Positions 9,304 to 17,274 of a stretch of 64,000 nt of DNA are shown piece after piece. The translations under genes and the position numbers were made by a program. The notes under the pieces were generated by a model, which did no database searches, had not been told where the DNA came from, and was given only the letters and a program-made list of their open reading frames with translations. Source of the stretch: Bin5 sp965200685 (GTDB lineage Bacteria > Chloroflexota > Anaerolineae > Caldilineales > Caldilineaceae); assembly GCA_965200685.1 (NCBI GenBank), contig OZ241379.1:2356001-2420000 (forward strand). Direction: 5' to 3'. Each line of letters begins with the position of its first letter. Position 1 is the first letter of the stretch.

Positions 9304-10134
9304 ATGTCAAAAATCCGCAGTGTATTCCTGCTCATATGTCTGGGTGTGTCTCTTGTCCTGGCCGGGTGCAGACAAAGTACAGAGGAAGCGACCGCTACAC
9401 CGCAGCCGCGGCCAACAGCTACGCCGCGGCCGACCGCTACACCGCAACCGCCGCCAACAGCTACGCCGCAGCCGCCGCCAACAGCTACACCGCGGCCGAC
9501 CGATACGCCGCAACCGACAGCCACACCTACGCCCTCTGACGCCGCTGCTTGGCAGATGTTCGTTGACGAGACCCATGGCCTGTCGATCTTCTATCCAACA
9601 GGATGGCGTTTTCTTGATCCCTCTCAGGATGTCTTGGCCATCCTTATGGCCACCATGGGCGAACAGGTCACTACGGAAGAGGTAGGCGGGTTGTTGACAA
9701 TGCTGGGCAGTGTCGTACAGCAAGAGGATATGTTCGTCGGCGTAGGCTTTCAGATCCCCACGCAGGCCGCGGCCGGGTCGGCATTCATAAACAATATCAC
9801 GGCTGTCTCTTTGCCTGCCGCCGGCCTGACCCTACCCGTTTATTCGCAACTGGTTGCCGCCCAGTTGGATGAGGTTGATGGCATCCAGGTGGACGCGGCC
9901 GCGGTAGTCCCAAGTTTGCGGCCCCAGGGCGCAGAGGTCGTCTCCATCCGTTATCGAGCGGATGGGGCTCTCTACAATATGCCAGATCTGGAGATCACTG
10001 GCTGGCAGGTTGGGCTGCTGTCCCCGGATACAGAGTCGTTGCTCGTCCTCACCTTCGGTATCCGTAGCCATGAGTTTGATGACCTTGAGCCACTGCTGCA
10101 AGAGATGGTGCAGCGGCTCCAATTCACAGAGTAG
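9304..10134 (+). CDS. secreted lipoprotein with Thr-Pro-rich linker
   Basis: 276 aa from the ATG at 9304. An upstream in-frame GTG at 9208 is unlikely because the lipoprotein signal (MSKIRSVFLL, lipobox LVLAGC) begins at 9304 with a GGAG about 9 nt before it. After the lipid-anchored Cys comes a linker of about 45 residues built from repeats such as TATPRP and TATPQPPP. The globular domain starts at AWQMFVDETHGLSIFYPTGW and resembles PsbP/DUF1795-type surface domains. The function is unknown. Such linkers are common in secreted proteins of Chloroflexota. It probably sits outside the membrane. Confidence 0.75.
   Translation: MSKIRSVFLLICLGVSLVLAGCRQSTEEATATPQPRPTATPRPTATPQPPPTATPQPPPTATPRPTDTPQPTATPTPSDAAAWQMFVDETHGLSIFYPTGWRFLDPSQDVLAILMATMGEQVTTEEVGGLLTMLGSVVQQEDMFVGVGFQIPTQAAAGSAFINNITAVSLPAAGLTLPVYSQLVAAQLDEVDGIQVDAAAVVPSLRPQGAEVVSIRYRADGALYNMPDLEITGWQVGLLSPDTESLLVLTFGIRSHEFDDLEPLLQEMVQRLQFTE
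9412..9533 (+). repeat. short in-gene repeats encoding the Thr-Pro linker
   Basis: Units of 18-24 bp rich in ACAGCTACGCCGC-like stretches repeat in frame and encode TATPRP, TATPQPPP and TDTPQP. The units vary in length by multiples of 3, so slippage would change linker length without breaking the frame. Confidence 0.7.
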
Positions 10135-10289
10135 ATGGGGATTCCCCGTCCGCTCGTACCTGTTGCAGTGAGAACTGCTTTTGTCCATTCCTCTACAATT
10201 GTTGATAATAGAATAACTACCTTTTGCCCAAACAATTGTCCGCTGTGCTGCTGGGCCAGGCGGCCGCTGGACACATAAGGAGAACCACC

Positions 10290-11345
10290 ATGACACAGTT
10301 TAATTTTAGCCGCCTAGAGCGAGTAGAACTTCGGTCCGTATGGGTCAGTGAAGACAGTGACTTTACGCCGTGGATGGCTCGGAAAGAGAATCTAACACAA
10401 GTGGGGGAACTGCTCAATCTTGAATTGGAACTAGAAACGATGGAGGGCTGGGCCGGTCCGTTTCGAGGTGGCCTCATCTGTCGGGATACCCTGCACGGTA
10501 CCTTTGTTATCATTGATAACCAGTTGGAGGATACAGACCAGAGACATCTGGGCCAACTATTGACGTATGCGGCTGAATTGAAGGCAGGGACAATCGTCTG
10601 GGTTGCTGCCCATTTTACCAACGAACATCTAAACACGCTCAACTGGCTGAATACGGTCACTGATAAAAGCATCAACTTTTTTGGGCTGGAGGTCGAACTC
10701 TGGCGCATCGCGGATTCGCCCTTAGCCCCCAAATTTAAGCTCGTCTGCAAACCGAACGATTGGACGGAACGTATCCCGCCCGGCATGCCGGCCGCCGCGC
10801 AGACTCCGCCAGCCGTAGACAGACGCCCTGAGCCGGAGGAGAGCACGTTGGAGGATCAGCTACAATTGGTAGAGGATGAACTCCAACATGAATATCAGAT
10901 TGTAGAGAATCAACTGCAGCTTGAATATTGGCAGGCATTGCGGCACTATTTGGAGACAAGCGGCAGTTTTATCCGACCGGGCACCCCGCGATCGCAAAAT
11001 TGGATGAACTTTGATGTAGGCCATTGGCGCTTACGTTTGACTGCCTTTAACAACATGCGTGATGGCGGGATCGGCGTACAGCTTGTCATTCGTGAGGGCG
11101 ATGTGGAGATGTCCTATCACACCCTATACCAGCAACGTGCGGAGATTGGGGCAGAGATCGGCGAGGCATTGGAGTGGCGCGATCTCCCTGAAAACCGGCA
11201 AGGTCAGATCACATTGCGTAGATACAATGCGGATCCCACAAACCGCGAGCAGTGGGCGGAGCAGCAGGTCTGGTTTAAGACGAAATTAGAAGCCTTTGAC
11301 CGTGCCTTTCGCGCACGCATCTCGGCATTCAGTGCCGATGATTAG
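10290..11345 (+). CDS. DUF4268-domain protein, PD-(D/E)xK-like fold
   Basis: 351 aa from the ATG at 10290, which has AAGGAG 7 nt upstream. An upstream in-frame TTG at 10224 lacks such a site. The N-terminal third, including VIIDNQLEDTDQRHLGQLL (Asp76-Gln78), resembles the nuclease-like region of DUF4268 proteins, where a (D/E)xQ pair is usual. The strand before it reads RGGLICRD, so the Asp that I would expect first in this motif appears replaced by Gly; activity is doubtful. A glutamate-rich coiled segment (about 185-215) precedes a C-terminal DUF4268 domain. Relatives often lie in defence or restriction regions, and here an hsdS gene follows. The function is unknown. Confidence 0.68.
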   Translation: MTQFNFSRLERVELRSVWVSEDSDFTPWMARKENLTQVGELLNLELELETMEGWAGPFRGGLICRDTLHGTFVIIDNQLEDTDQRHLGQLLTYAAELKAGTIVWVAAHFTNEHLNTLNWLNTVTDKSINFFGLEVELWRIADSPLAPKFKLVCKPNDWTERIPPGMPAAAQTPPAVDRRPEPEESTLEDQLQLVEDELQHEYQIVENQLQLEYWQALRHYLETSGSFIRPGTPRSQNWMNFDVGHWRLRLTAFNNMRDGGIGVQLVIREGDVEMSYHTLYQQRAEIGAEIGEALEWRDLPENRQGQITLRRYNADPTNREQWAEQQVWFKTKLEAFDRAFRARISAFSADD

Positions 11346-11547
11346 AAGATATACCGTGAGCTAGGGATTGAAAATGCCGCAGGAAGTGGTGATGTGAGGC
11401 CGTTTCGCCCAGACAAGCTACCATTCAACAAGTTGAATTGGCAGGGCTTGATCCCGTGATTATTGGAGATTGTTAGCGTATAGAATAAACTTGCGGTTCG
11501 TTTCTACAAAGTAGATATATCAAAGCCAGTTTGCAATATGTATGTGC

Positions 11548-11585
11548 ATTTGTTATTCATATTTTACAAAATATGAATAACAAAT
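11548..11585. repeat. perfect 18-bp palindrome upstream of hsdS
   Basis: The arms at 11548-11565 and 11568-11585 are perfect reverse complements separated by 2 bp (AC). The sequence is AT-rich (TTTGTTATTCAT / ATGAATAACAAA). It lies about 55 bp before the hsdS start and looks like an operator or a transcript hairpin. No T-run follows, so it is not a standard terminator. Confidence 0.8.
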
Positions 11586-11617
11586 CTATTTGTGTATCAT
11601 TCATGAATAACAAATCT
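11573..11617 (+). repeat. 15-bp direct repeat, 30-bp spacing
   Basis: ATGAATAACAAATCT occurs at 11573-11587 and again at 11603-11617, exactly 30 bp apart or about three helical turns. The first copy overlaps the right arm of the palindrome. Together there are three half-sites on one DNA face, consistent with cooperative repressor binding just before hsdS. Confidence 0.7.
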
Positions 11618-11640
11618 GTTCAATTAGCAGAGAACAACCC

Positions 11641-13083
11641 ATGACCGCACCTGCCGAAAAGCATGGGCAGATTGCAAATTCGCCTCAACAATATCGCCCC
11701 TACCCCGTGTATAAAGATGTTGGGGTTGAGTGGCTCAGGGAGATTCCCGCGCATTGGGAAGTGCGACGTATACGAAATGTTGTTGATATGCGGGTAAGCA
11801 ACGTTGACAAGCACACCAAAGAAGGCGAACTGCCCGTCCGACTCTGTAACTATGTCGATGTCTACAAGAATGACAGAATTACTGAGCACCTGTCTTTCAT
11901 GCGGGCCACCGCGACAGAGAAAGAGATCGAGCGTTTCCGGCTAGAACCCGGCGATGTTCTGATTACCAAAGACTCTGAATCATGGAACGAAATCGGCATT
12001 CCTGCGCTGGTCGAATACACTGCAGATGATCTTATCTGCGGCTATCACCTAGCATTGCTGCGGCCTCAGAAGGCGTCCCTAGATGGGGGCTATCTCCACT
12101 ATGCGTTACAGAGTCCTGCCGTTGCGTATCAGTTCCATGTTGCCGCGAACGGTGTGATACGTTACGGCCTGTCTCTCAATGCAATTAAGTCTGTACGTTT
12201 GCCGATACCACCTCTCCCCGACCAAGAAGCCATCGTCCGCTATCTTGATTATGTGGAGCGACGCATCCGGCGTTACATTGACGCCAAACAGAAGCTAGTC
12301 GGCCTGCTGGAGGAGCTGAAGCAAGCTACTGTCCACCACGCGGTTACCCGTGGCCTTGACCCTGACGTTCCCCTCAAGCCATCCGGCGTTGAGTGGCTCG
12401 GAGAGATACCCGCGCATTGGGAGATGCGGCGCGGCAAATGGATGTTCAGAAAAATGAAACGCCCTGTTCGCGAAACTGATGAAATCGTAACCTGCTTCAG
12501 GGATGGAGTTGTTACACTTCGCAGGAATCGTCGTACTATGGGATTTACTGAATCATTAAAGGAGATTGGCTATCAAGGCATTCGGGCTGGTGACCTCGTA
12601 ATCCATGCCATGGACGCCTTCGCGGGTGCAGTCGGAGTTGCTGACGCAGACGGAAAAAGTACACCTGTTTATTCTGTCTGCCGACCAGAGCCTCAAGCAA
12701 ATGTCCACTATTATGCGTTTGTTGTTCGTGAGATGGCCCGGAGTCAGTGGATTCTCGCCCTTGCTACAGGAATTCGAGAGCGGTCCACTGACTTTCGCTA
12801 CACTACATTTGCGACACAGCTATTGCCACTCCCTCCTCTCCCCGAACAAGAGGCTATCGCCGAATATCTGGACAAGGAGACCGCCGACATTGACACTGCC
12901 CTCAACAACACCCGCCGCGAGATCGAACTGCTGCAAGAATACCGCACCGTGCTGATTGCCGATGTCGTCAGCGGCCAGGTGGATGTGCGGGATATAGCGG
13001 CTCATCTGCCTGATGAGGCCGATGACCGCATAAAAGGCGAGATAGACGCCAGCGATCTGAGCCTTGGGGATGCTATGACATGA
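11641..13083 (+). CDS. hsdS: type I restriction enzyme specificity subunit (HsdS)
   Basis: 480 aa with two target-recognition domains. Each starts with a similar segment (VGVEWLREIPAHWEVRR near residue 29 and SGVEWLGEIPAHWEMRR near 249) and each ends with a conserved helix introduced by LPPLPDQEAIVRYL or LPPLPEQEAIAEYL. In type I systems HsdS reads a bipartite DNA site and bridges two HsdM methylases and HsdR. No hsdM or hsdR is present anywhere in this window, so this copy is an orphan or acts with partners elsewhere. The gene ends in an ATGA overlap with the AlbA_2 gene. No strong ribosome site is seen. Confidence 0.9.
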   Translation: MTAPAEKHGQIANSPQQYRPYPVYKDVGVEWLREIPAHWEVRRIRNVVDMRVSNVDKHTKEGELPVRLCNYVDVYKNDRITEHLSFMRATATEKEIERFRLEPGDVLITKDSESWNEIGIPALVEYTADDLICGYHLALLRPQKASLDGGYLHYALQSPAVAYQFHVAANGVIRYGLSLNAIKSVRLPIPPLPDQEAIVRYLDYVERRIRRYIDAKQKLVGLLEELKQATVHHAVTRGLDPDVPLKPSGVEWLGEIPAHWEMRRGKWMFRKMKRPVRETDEIVTCFRDGVVTLRRNRRTMGFTESLKEIGYQGIRAGDLVIHAMDAFAGAVGVADADGKSTPVYSVCRPEPQANVHYYAFVVREMARSQWILALATGIRERSTDFRYTTFATQLLPLPPLPEQEAIAEYLDKETADIDTALNNTRREIELLQEYRTVLIADVVSGQVDVRDIAAHLPDEADDRIKGEIDASDLSLGDAMT

Positions 13084-14546
13084 CGAGCCGCGATCATGAC
13101 TATCTTATTGACTTGGTGCGCGAGTTAGGCACGCTACCGAATGAGACCGATTGCGTGGAGTTCAAGGTCAACAACGCCAAGCCGCAGACCATTGGCCAGT
13201 ATATCTCGGCTCTGGCGAACGCAGCTGCTCTGCATGACAAGGAGCATGCTCATTTGATATGGGGCATTGAGGACAAGACGCATGCGGTTGAGGGAACAGA
13301 TTTCTCGCCGGCTACTACGAAGATGGGCAATGAACCGCTGGAAACTTGGTTACTGCAGAGGCTGAACCCGCGCATTGATTTTCGCTTCTATGAAGTCACA
13401 GTCGATGGGCAGCGCATCGTGTTGCTGGAGATCGCCCCCGCGTCGCATCAGCCGGTAGCTTTTGATGGTGATGAGTTCATCCGTGTAGGCAGCACGCGAA
13501 GGAGACTTAAGGACTACCCTGAAAAAGAACGGGCACTCTGGCGTATCTTTGACAAGGTGAATTTTGAGGATAGGGTAGCTGCCGAGCGAGTACGGGCCGA
13601 AGAAGTTCTGCTCAAGCTCAACTACTCTGCTTACTTTGACCTGCTTAACGTACCGTTCCCTGATGGTCGTTCTGCGATCCTCGACGCGCTCCAAAACGAC
13701 CGCTTGATTGTTCCCTGCGAGGCGGGTGGTTGGAACATCACAAACTTGGGTGCCATCCTGTTCGCCAAGAAACTCGGCGACTTCCCACGACTCAAGCGCA
13801 AAGCCATACGGGTCATCCAGTACAAGGGCGTTGGCCGCACGAAGGCTCTGCGTGAGCAGGAAGTCACCGAAGGATATGCTGCTGGATTCAAGGGAATTAT
13901 CGACTACATCATGGCACTTGTGCCCACGAATGAGGTCATTGAACAAGCTCTGCGTAGGACTGTACGGATGTTCCCTGAACCCGCGGTTCGTGAACTGGTA
14001 GCCAATGCGCTTATCCATCAGGAGTTCTTTGTCACTGGGGCTGGGCCAATGGTGGAGATTTTCGACAACCGCATCGAAATTACAAATCCTGGGGAGCCGC
14101 TGGTGGATACGGACCGCTTTGTGGACACGCCGCCGAAGTCACGCAATGAAGCTTTGGCATCATTGATGCGCCGATTCTACATTTGTGAAGAGCGCGGCAG
14201 TGGAATTGATAAGGTTGTTGAGCAGGTGGAGATCTTTCAACTTCCGGCCCCACTCTTTCAGGTGCCCGGTGCGTTCACACGGGCCATTCTGTTCGCGCAC
14301 AAGGCCTTGTCCGACATGGACAAAGTGGACCGGGTACGAGCTTGCTATTTGCATGCATGTTTGCGCTATGTGATGCAGCAACCCGTGAATAACACTTCGA
14401 TTCGGGAACGATTTGGTATCTCTAAGGAGAACTCTGCCCAGGCCTCAAGATTGCTCAAGGAAGCTCTAGAATCAGAGTATATCGTCATACGAGATCCCGA
14501 AGTTGGCTCTAGGAGCCGGACCTATCTACCCTATTGGGCCTCTTAA
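13080..14546 (+). CDS. AlbA_2 (Schlafen-like) ATP-binding transcriptional-regulator-like protein
   Basis: 488 aa. The N-terminal AlbA_2/Schlafen-type domain is marked by ETDCVEFKVNN and LANAAALHDKEHAHLIWGIE (about 20-70). The middle has a GHKL-like HATPase region (RELVANALIHQEF, then MVEIFDNRIEITNPGEP and EERGSGIDKV, about 305-385). A winged-helix-like C-terminus follows. Genes of this type are frequent neighbours of type I restriction genes, but their role is not settled; regulation or nucleic-acid binding is usually suggested. The start overlaps the hsdS stop by 4 bp, so expression of the two is coupled. Confidence 0.8.
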   Translation: MTSRDHDYLIDLVRELGTLPNETDCVEFKVNNAKPQTIGQYISALANAAALHDKEHAHLIWGIEDKTHAVEGTDFSPATTKMGNEPLETWLLQRLNPRIDFRFYEVTVDGQRIVLLEIAPASHQPVAFDGDEFIRVGSTRRRLKDYPEKERALWRIFDKVNFEDRVAAERVRAEEVLLKLNYSAYFDLLNVPFPDGRSAILDALQNDRLIVPCEAGGWNITNLGAILFAKKLGDFPRLKRKAIRVIQYKGVGRTKALREQEVTEGYAAGFKGIIDYIMALVPTNEVIEQALRRTVRMFPEPAVRELVANALIHQEFFVTGAGPMVEIFDNRIEITNPGEPLVDTDRFVDTPPKSRNEALASLMRRFYICEERGSGIDKVVEQVEIFQLPAPLFQVPGAFTRAILFAHKALSDMDKVDRVRACYLHACLRYVMQQPVNNTSIRERFGISKENSAQASRLLKEALESEYIVIRDPEVGSRSRTYLPYWAS

Positions 14547-14594
14547 TTTCACAACAGTACACCACAACTTACTGAAGGTAGTACCATTGTACAG

Positions 14595-14647
14595 TCTGCT
14601 ATGAACAGAGGGGATTTCGTGTCTGAATTTGTTTGATGGTTGTTTGA
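14595..14647 (+). repeat. 53-bp direct repeat, copy 1
   Basis: Begins TCTGCTATGAACAGAG and ends GGTTGTTTGA. It matches copy 2 at 51 of 53 positions. Both copies lie in the 326-bp non-coding gap between the AlbA_2 gene and tRNA-Arg. No coding or known mobile-element feature explains them. Confidence 0.85.
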
Positions 14648-14683
14648 CTGAATGGCCTGAAAATAAGCGGAGACAGCGTGCAT

Positions 14684-14736
14684 TCTGCTGTGAACAGAGG
14701 GGATTTCGTGTCCGAATTTGTTTGATGGTTGTTTGA
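14684..14736 (+). repeat. 53-bp direct repeat, copy 2
   Basis: The second copy starts 89 bp after the first, with a 36-bp spacer. It differs at two positions (A to G after TCTGCT, T to C after GTGTC). The remainder of the gap (14737-14872) contains nothing recognisable. Confidence 0.85.
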
Positions 14737-14872
14737 TGGAAACCTCCCAATAACCACCTGTAGCCTCTGCAAAGGAATGAATTCACTATGACCTATTCGC
14801 CACCTTCATGCCGATGTGCAAGTGTCAAAACGATAGCGGCTCAACAAAACACATCGGTGATCACACATTGAT

Positions 14873-14949
14873 TGGCACCCCGGGTAGGATTCGAACCCAC
14901 GACCCTCTGATCCGAAGTCAGATGCTCTGATCCACTGAGCTACCGGGGC
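14873..14949 (-). tRNA. tRNA-Arg (anticodon TCG)
   Basis: On the minus strand the acceptor stem is GCCCCGG pairing with CCGGGGT (first pair G-U). The D-arm is GCTCAGTGGATCAGAGC. The anticodon stem TCTGA/TCAGA encloses the loop CTTCGGA with anticodon TCG. The T-arm carries GGTTCGAATCC. The discriminator G is followed by an encoded CCA. It would read CGA and, with wobble, related arginine codons. It lies next to the 53-bp repeats at the edge of an accessory patch. Confidence 0.95.
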
Positions 14950-15009
14950 GAGTTTGTAGACAGAAGTATAGCATGTACTGATTCAAAACCTCAAATTCGG
15001 CAGCGGTCG

Positions 15010-16008
15010 TTACCGCTTCATGGTCTCCCGCCAGCGGATGACAAACGAACGCAGCGCGTCTTCTGGGTCTAGGCCGCGGGCACTGGCTAGAGCCACGAGC
15101 CGCCATAGGAGTTCACCGAGTGCCTGCTCATCGCTGTCTTCGGGCAAAAGATGGACCAATTGCGGCTGGCTCTGGGCCAGGGCCGCCCGGTCAAGAAGAC
15201 CAGCTTTGTGGGCCTTTGACTGCATTTTGAGGGCTTTCCGCAGGGCCGGCAATGCGGCCGGAAGATCGTCCAGAGGGCTGTGCTGCGGTCTGCCCAGGGC
15301 CGCCCGTTCCTCCGCTTTGATTTCATCCCAGCGTTTATAGAGCTTGTCCAGATCGTTTTCGTCATCTTCGCCGAAGACGTGCGGATGGCGGCGGATCAGT
15401 TTCTCAACGCTCAGGCGCACCGCATCGGCCATTTGAAAACGACCCTCTTCCGTGGCGATCTGTGCGATCATCGCCACAATGCCTAGCACATCGCCCAACT
15501 CTTCGCTAATATGTCGCTCATCCTCGGCATCCATCGCCTCCAGAGCCTCGGCCACCTCGTCAAGCAGATAGGTGCGGGTGCTGGCAAGTGTCTGCTTCCG
15601 GTCCCAAGGGCAGCCATAGGGCGCGCGCAGATGGGCCATGACCTCCTGCAGATCAGCATAGCTGCTGTGGGATAGGGGCAACACGTACAGACAGACACCC
15701 GTGCCAAAGTCGTTCTGCGTCGAAAGCGCAGCAAGCGGCAGCGAGGTCACATCTGTGCCATGCTTGGTTGTGCTGATGAGCTGCAGCGGGTGGTCGTTGG
15801 GATAGGCATTGCCCAGCACTTTGCAGATTCTCTGGGCTGTCGGCTGGTCCGTGACCCCGAGCACCAGGGCAGGCATGCTCAGATCGAAGGGTGGATGATG
15901 GCGTGCGGCCAACTGTCGCGCCCCGATGATCTGTACGCCCTCATGTGGGTCAATACCGACACTCTGCAGACCTGCTGTCACTGCGCTGATTCCATTGTGT
16001 GTATCCAT
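15010..16008 (-). CDS. mazG: MazG-family nucleoside triphosphate pyrophosphohydrolase with partial methylase-like N-terminus
   Basis: 332 aa. Residues about 113-230 form a MazG domain: CPWDRKQT, then the metal-binding pattern DEVAEALEAMDAED and SEELGDVL. These enzymes hydrolyse nucleoside triphosphates to monophosphates and pyrophosphate. A second MazG-like copy (about 245-332) has a weaker motif (EQALGELLW). The first 105 residues resemble the C-terminal half of the tetrapyrrole-methylase domain fused to MazG in YabN-type proteins. An in-frame TGA 12 nt before the ATG prevents extension, so the methylase half is missing or lost. The metal site of domain 1 looks intact. Confidence 0.82.
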   Translation of the reverse strand: MDTHNGISAVTAGLQSVGIDPHEGVQIIGARQLAARHHPPFDLSMPALVLGVTDQPTAQRICKVLGNAYPNDHPLQLISTTKHGTDVTSLPLAALSTQNDFGTGVCLYVLPLSHSSYADLQEVMAHLRAPYGCPWDRKQTLASTRTYLLDEVAEALEAMDAEDERHISEELGDVLGIVAMIAQIATEEGRFQMADAVRLSVEKLIRRHPHVFGEDDENDLDKLYKRWDEIKAEERAALGRPQHSPLDDLPAALPALRKALKMQSKAHKAGLLDRAALAQSQPQLVHLLPEDSDEQALGELLWRLVALASARGLDPEDALRSFVIRWRETMKR

Positions 16009-16140
16009 GATCTGTGCTCAACAAACGGATGTGGATAGTGCTCGCTTACGCTCCGATGGCTTGTCCTAATTGTATTGTCCACAGGTGGCACTCAATGAAC
16101 AATTTGTATGATCCTTGATTGGCAGATCCATTTCTTCCTG

Positions 16141-16149
16141 TGCTATACT
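16141..16149 (+). promoter_or_regulatory. extended -10 promoter element for small membrane protein gene
   Basis: TG-C-TATACT (16141-16149) is a near-consensus extended -10 element, 38 bp before the ATG at 16187. No well-spaced -35 is seen; TTGATT at 16115 is too far away. Confidence 0.5.
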
Positions 16150-16186
16150 GAAAGACGAAAATAAGCATAATGAAAGGAGTACATAG

Positions 16187-16312
16187 ATGAGTCGTAGACG
16201 GGGTGGTCGCCGTCGTTTGAGCCGTAACGAAAAGATATTTTACTTTCTCAGCCTGCTGATTGCGCTCAGCATGGTATTGGGTCTTGTCGCTGTGGCGGTT
16301 ACACCCTTCTAG
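16187..16312 (+). CDS. small 41-aa basic membrane protein
   Basis: A 42-codon frame with a strong GAAAGGAG ribosome site 7 nt before the ATG and an extended -10 promoter upstream. The product starts with a very basic segment (MSRRRGGRRRLSRNEK), followed by one hydrophobic helix of about 20 residues, and ends in AVTPF. The topology suggests a single-pass protein with its basic N-terminus in the cytoplasm. The function is unknown; the basic end could bind acidic lipids or RNA. The gene is 23 bp upstream of the EamA transporter gene and probably shares its transcript. Confidence 0.65.
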   Translation: MSRRRGGRRRLSRNEKIFYFLSLLIALSMVLGLVAVAVTPF

Positions 16313-16335
16313 AGGATACTTCTTGCTGCATCTGA

Positions 16336-17205
16336 ATGGATACCCATACCGTGCCAGCCGATGAACGCCGTGGTCTAGCACTGGTTACAGTTGCTGTTCT
16401 ATTCTTCAGTACCAGCCCGGTACTGATCCGCTGGGCGGCTCAATCGGTATCATCGTTTGAGATTGCGGCCGGCCGTCTGTTGATAGCCGGTATCCTCGTG
16501 CTTGGGCTCTCTCTTCTGTACAGAGAGCCGCTGGTTGCCCGCTCTGAATGGCCCCGCTTTGCCCTCTTCGGGCTAGTCGCTGCCCTGCATTTCTTTTTCT
16601 ACATCTACTCTCTGGAATTTACAACCATCGCGCACAGCTTGGCCATCGTGTATACGGCCCCGATTTTCACGGCCTTGGTGTCCCACTTTATGTTCGCTGA
16701 ACCTTTGACAGGGCGAAAGTGGTTTGGCATGAGCGTAGCTGTCGTGGGTGTAGCCATTCTGTCCGGTTTTGAGCCGGACTTCAGCCCTCGGATGCTGCTC
16801 GGCGATCTGCTTGCCTTAGGGAGTGCCCTCGCCTTGGCCGCCTACGCACTTGCCGGCCGTAGCCAGCGGGAGCGATACACGCTTTTCGGGTATGCCGGGT
16901 CCATGTATCTGGTGGCCGGGTTGTGGTTGCTGCCTGTAGCTGCGATTGGCTATACGCCTGGTAGCTACAATTGGGGTACCATTGCCAGCATCATCGGATT
17001 GGGTGTCTTCCCGCTGGCGGTCGGCCATACACTGTACAACGCGGCTCTGCGCCGGGTGAACGCTACCTACGTGAATCTCATTGCTACGCAGGAGGTATTC
17101 GGCGGTGTACTTCTGGGCGCATTCTTACTGCGAGAGATTCCCTCACTCAACAGTATCAGCGGTGGGCTTATTACTATCGCCGGAATCCTGATCGTAATTT
17201 TATAA
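16336..17205 (+). CDS. EamA/DMT-family transporter
   Basis: 289 aa with about ten hydrophobic segments in two homologous halves, the layout of EamA (drug/metabolite transporter) permeases. The inner membrane location follows from this. The halves begin near LALVTVAVLFFSTSPVLIRW and near LLGDLLALGSALALAAYALAG. Substrates in this family range from amino acids to nucleotides and cannot be predicted here. The gene follows the 41-aa membrane peptide gene by 23 bp and has no clear ribosome site of its own, so coupling or weak translation is possible. Confidence 0.82.
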   Translation: MDTHTVPADERRGLALVTVAVLFFSTSPVLIRWAAQSVSSFEIAAGRLLIAGILVLGLSLLYREPLVARSEWPRFALFGLVAALHFFFYIYSLEFTTIAHSLAIVYTAPIFTALVSHFMFAEPLTGRKWFGMSVAVVGVAILSGFEPDFSPRMLLGDLLALGSALALAAYALAGRSQRERYTLFGYAGSMYLVAGLWLLPVAAIGYTPGSYNWGTIASIIGLGVFPLAVGHTLYNAALRRVNATYVNLIATQEVFGGVLLGAFLLREIPSLNSISGGLITIAGILIVIL

Positions 17206-17274
17206 AGGTGTGGAGATTGCCATGGGACCGCCCCACAGGGAGACGTAATTCTTGTCCTGGGGGAGCAGTGGCGT

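Noticed and set aside
14595..14736. Two-repeat CRISPR array
   Set aside because: The repeat is 53 bp with only two copies and one 36-bp spacer. No cas genes are in the window. A plain direct repeat is the safer description.
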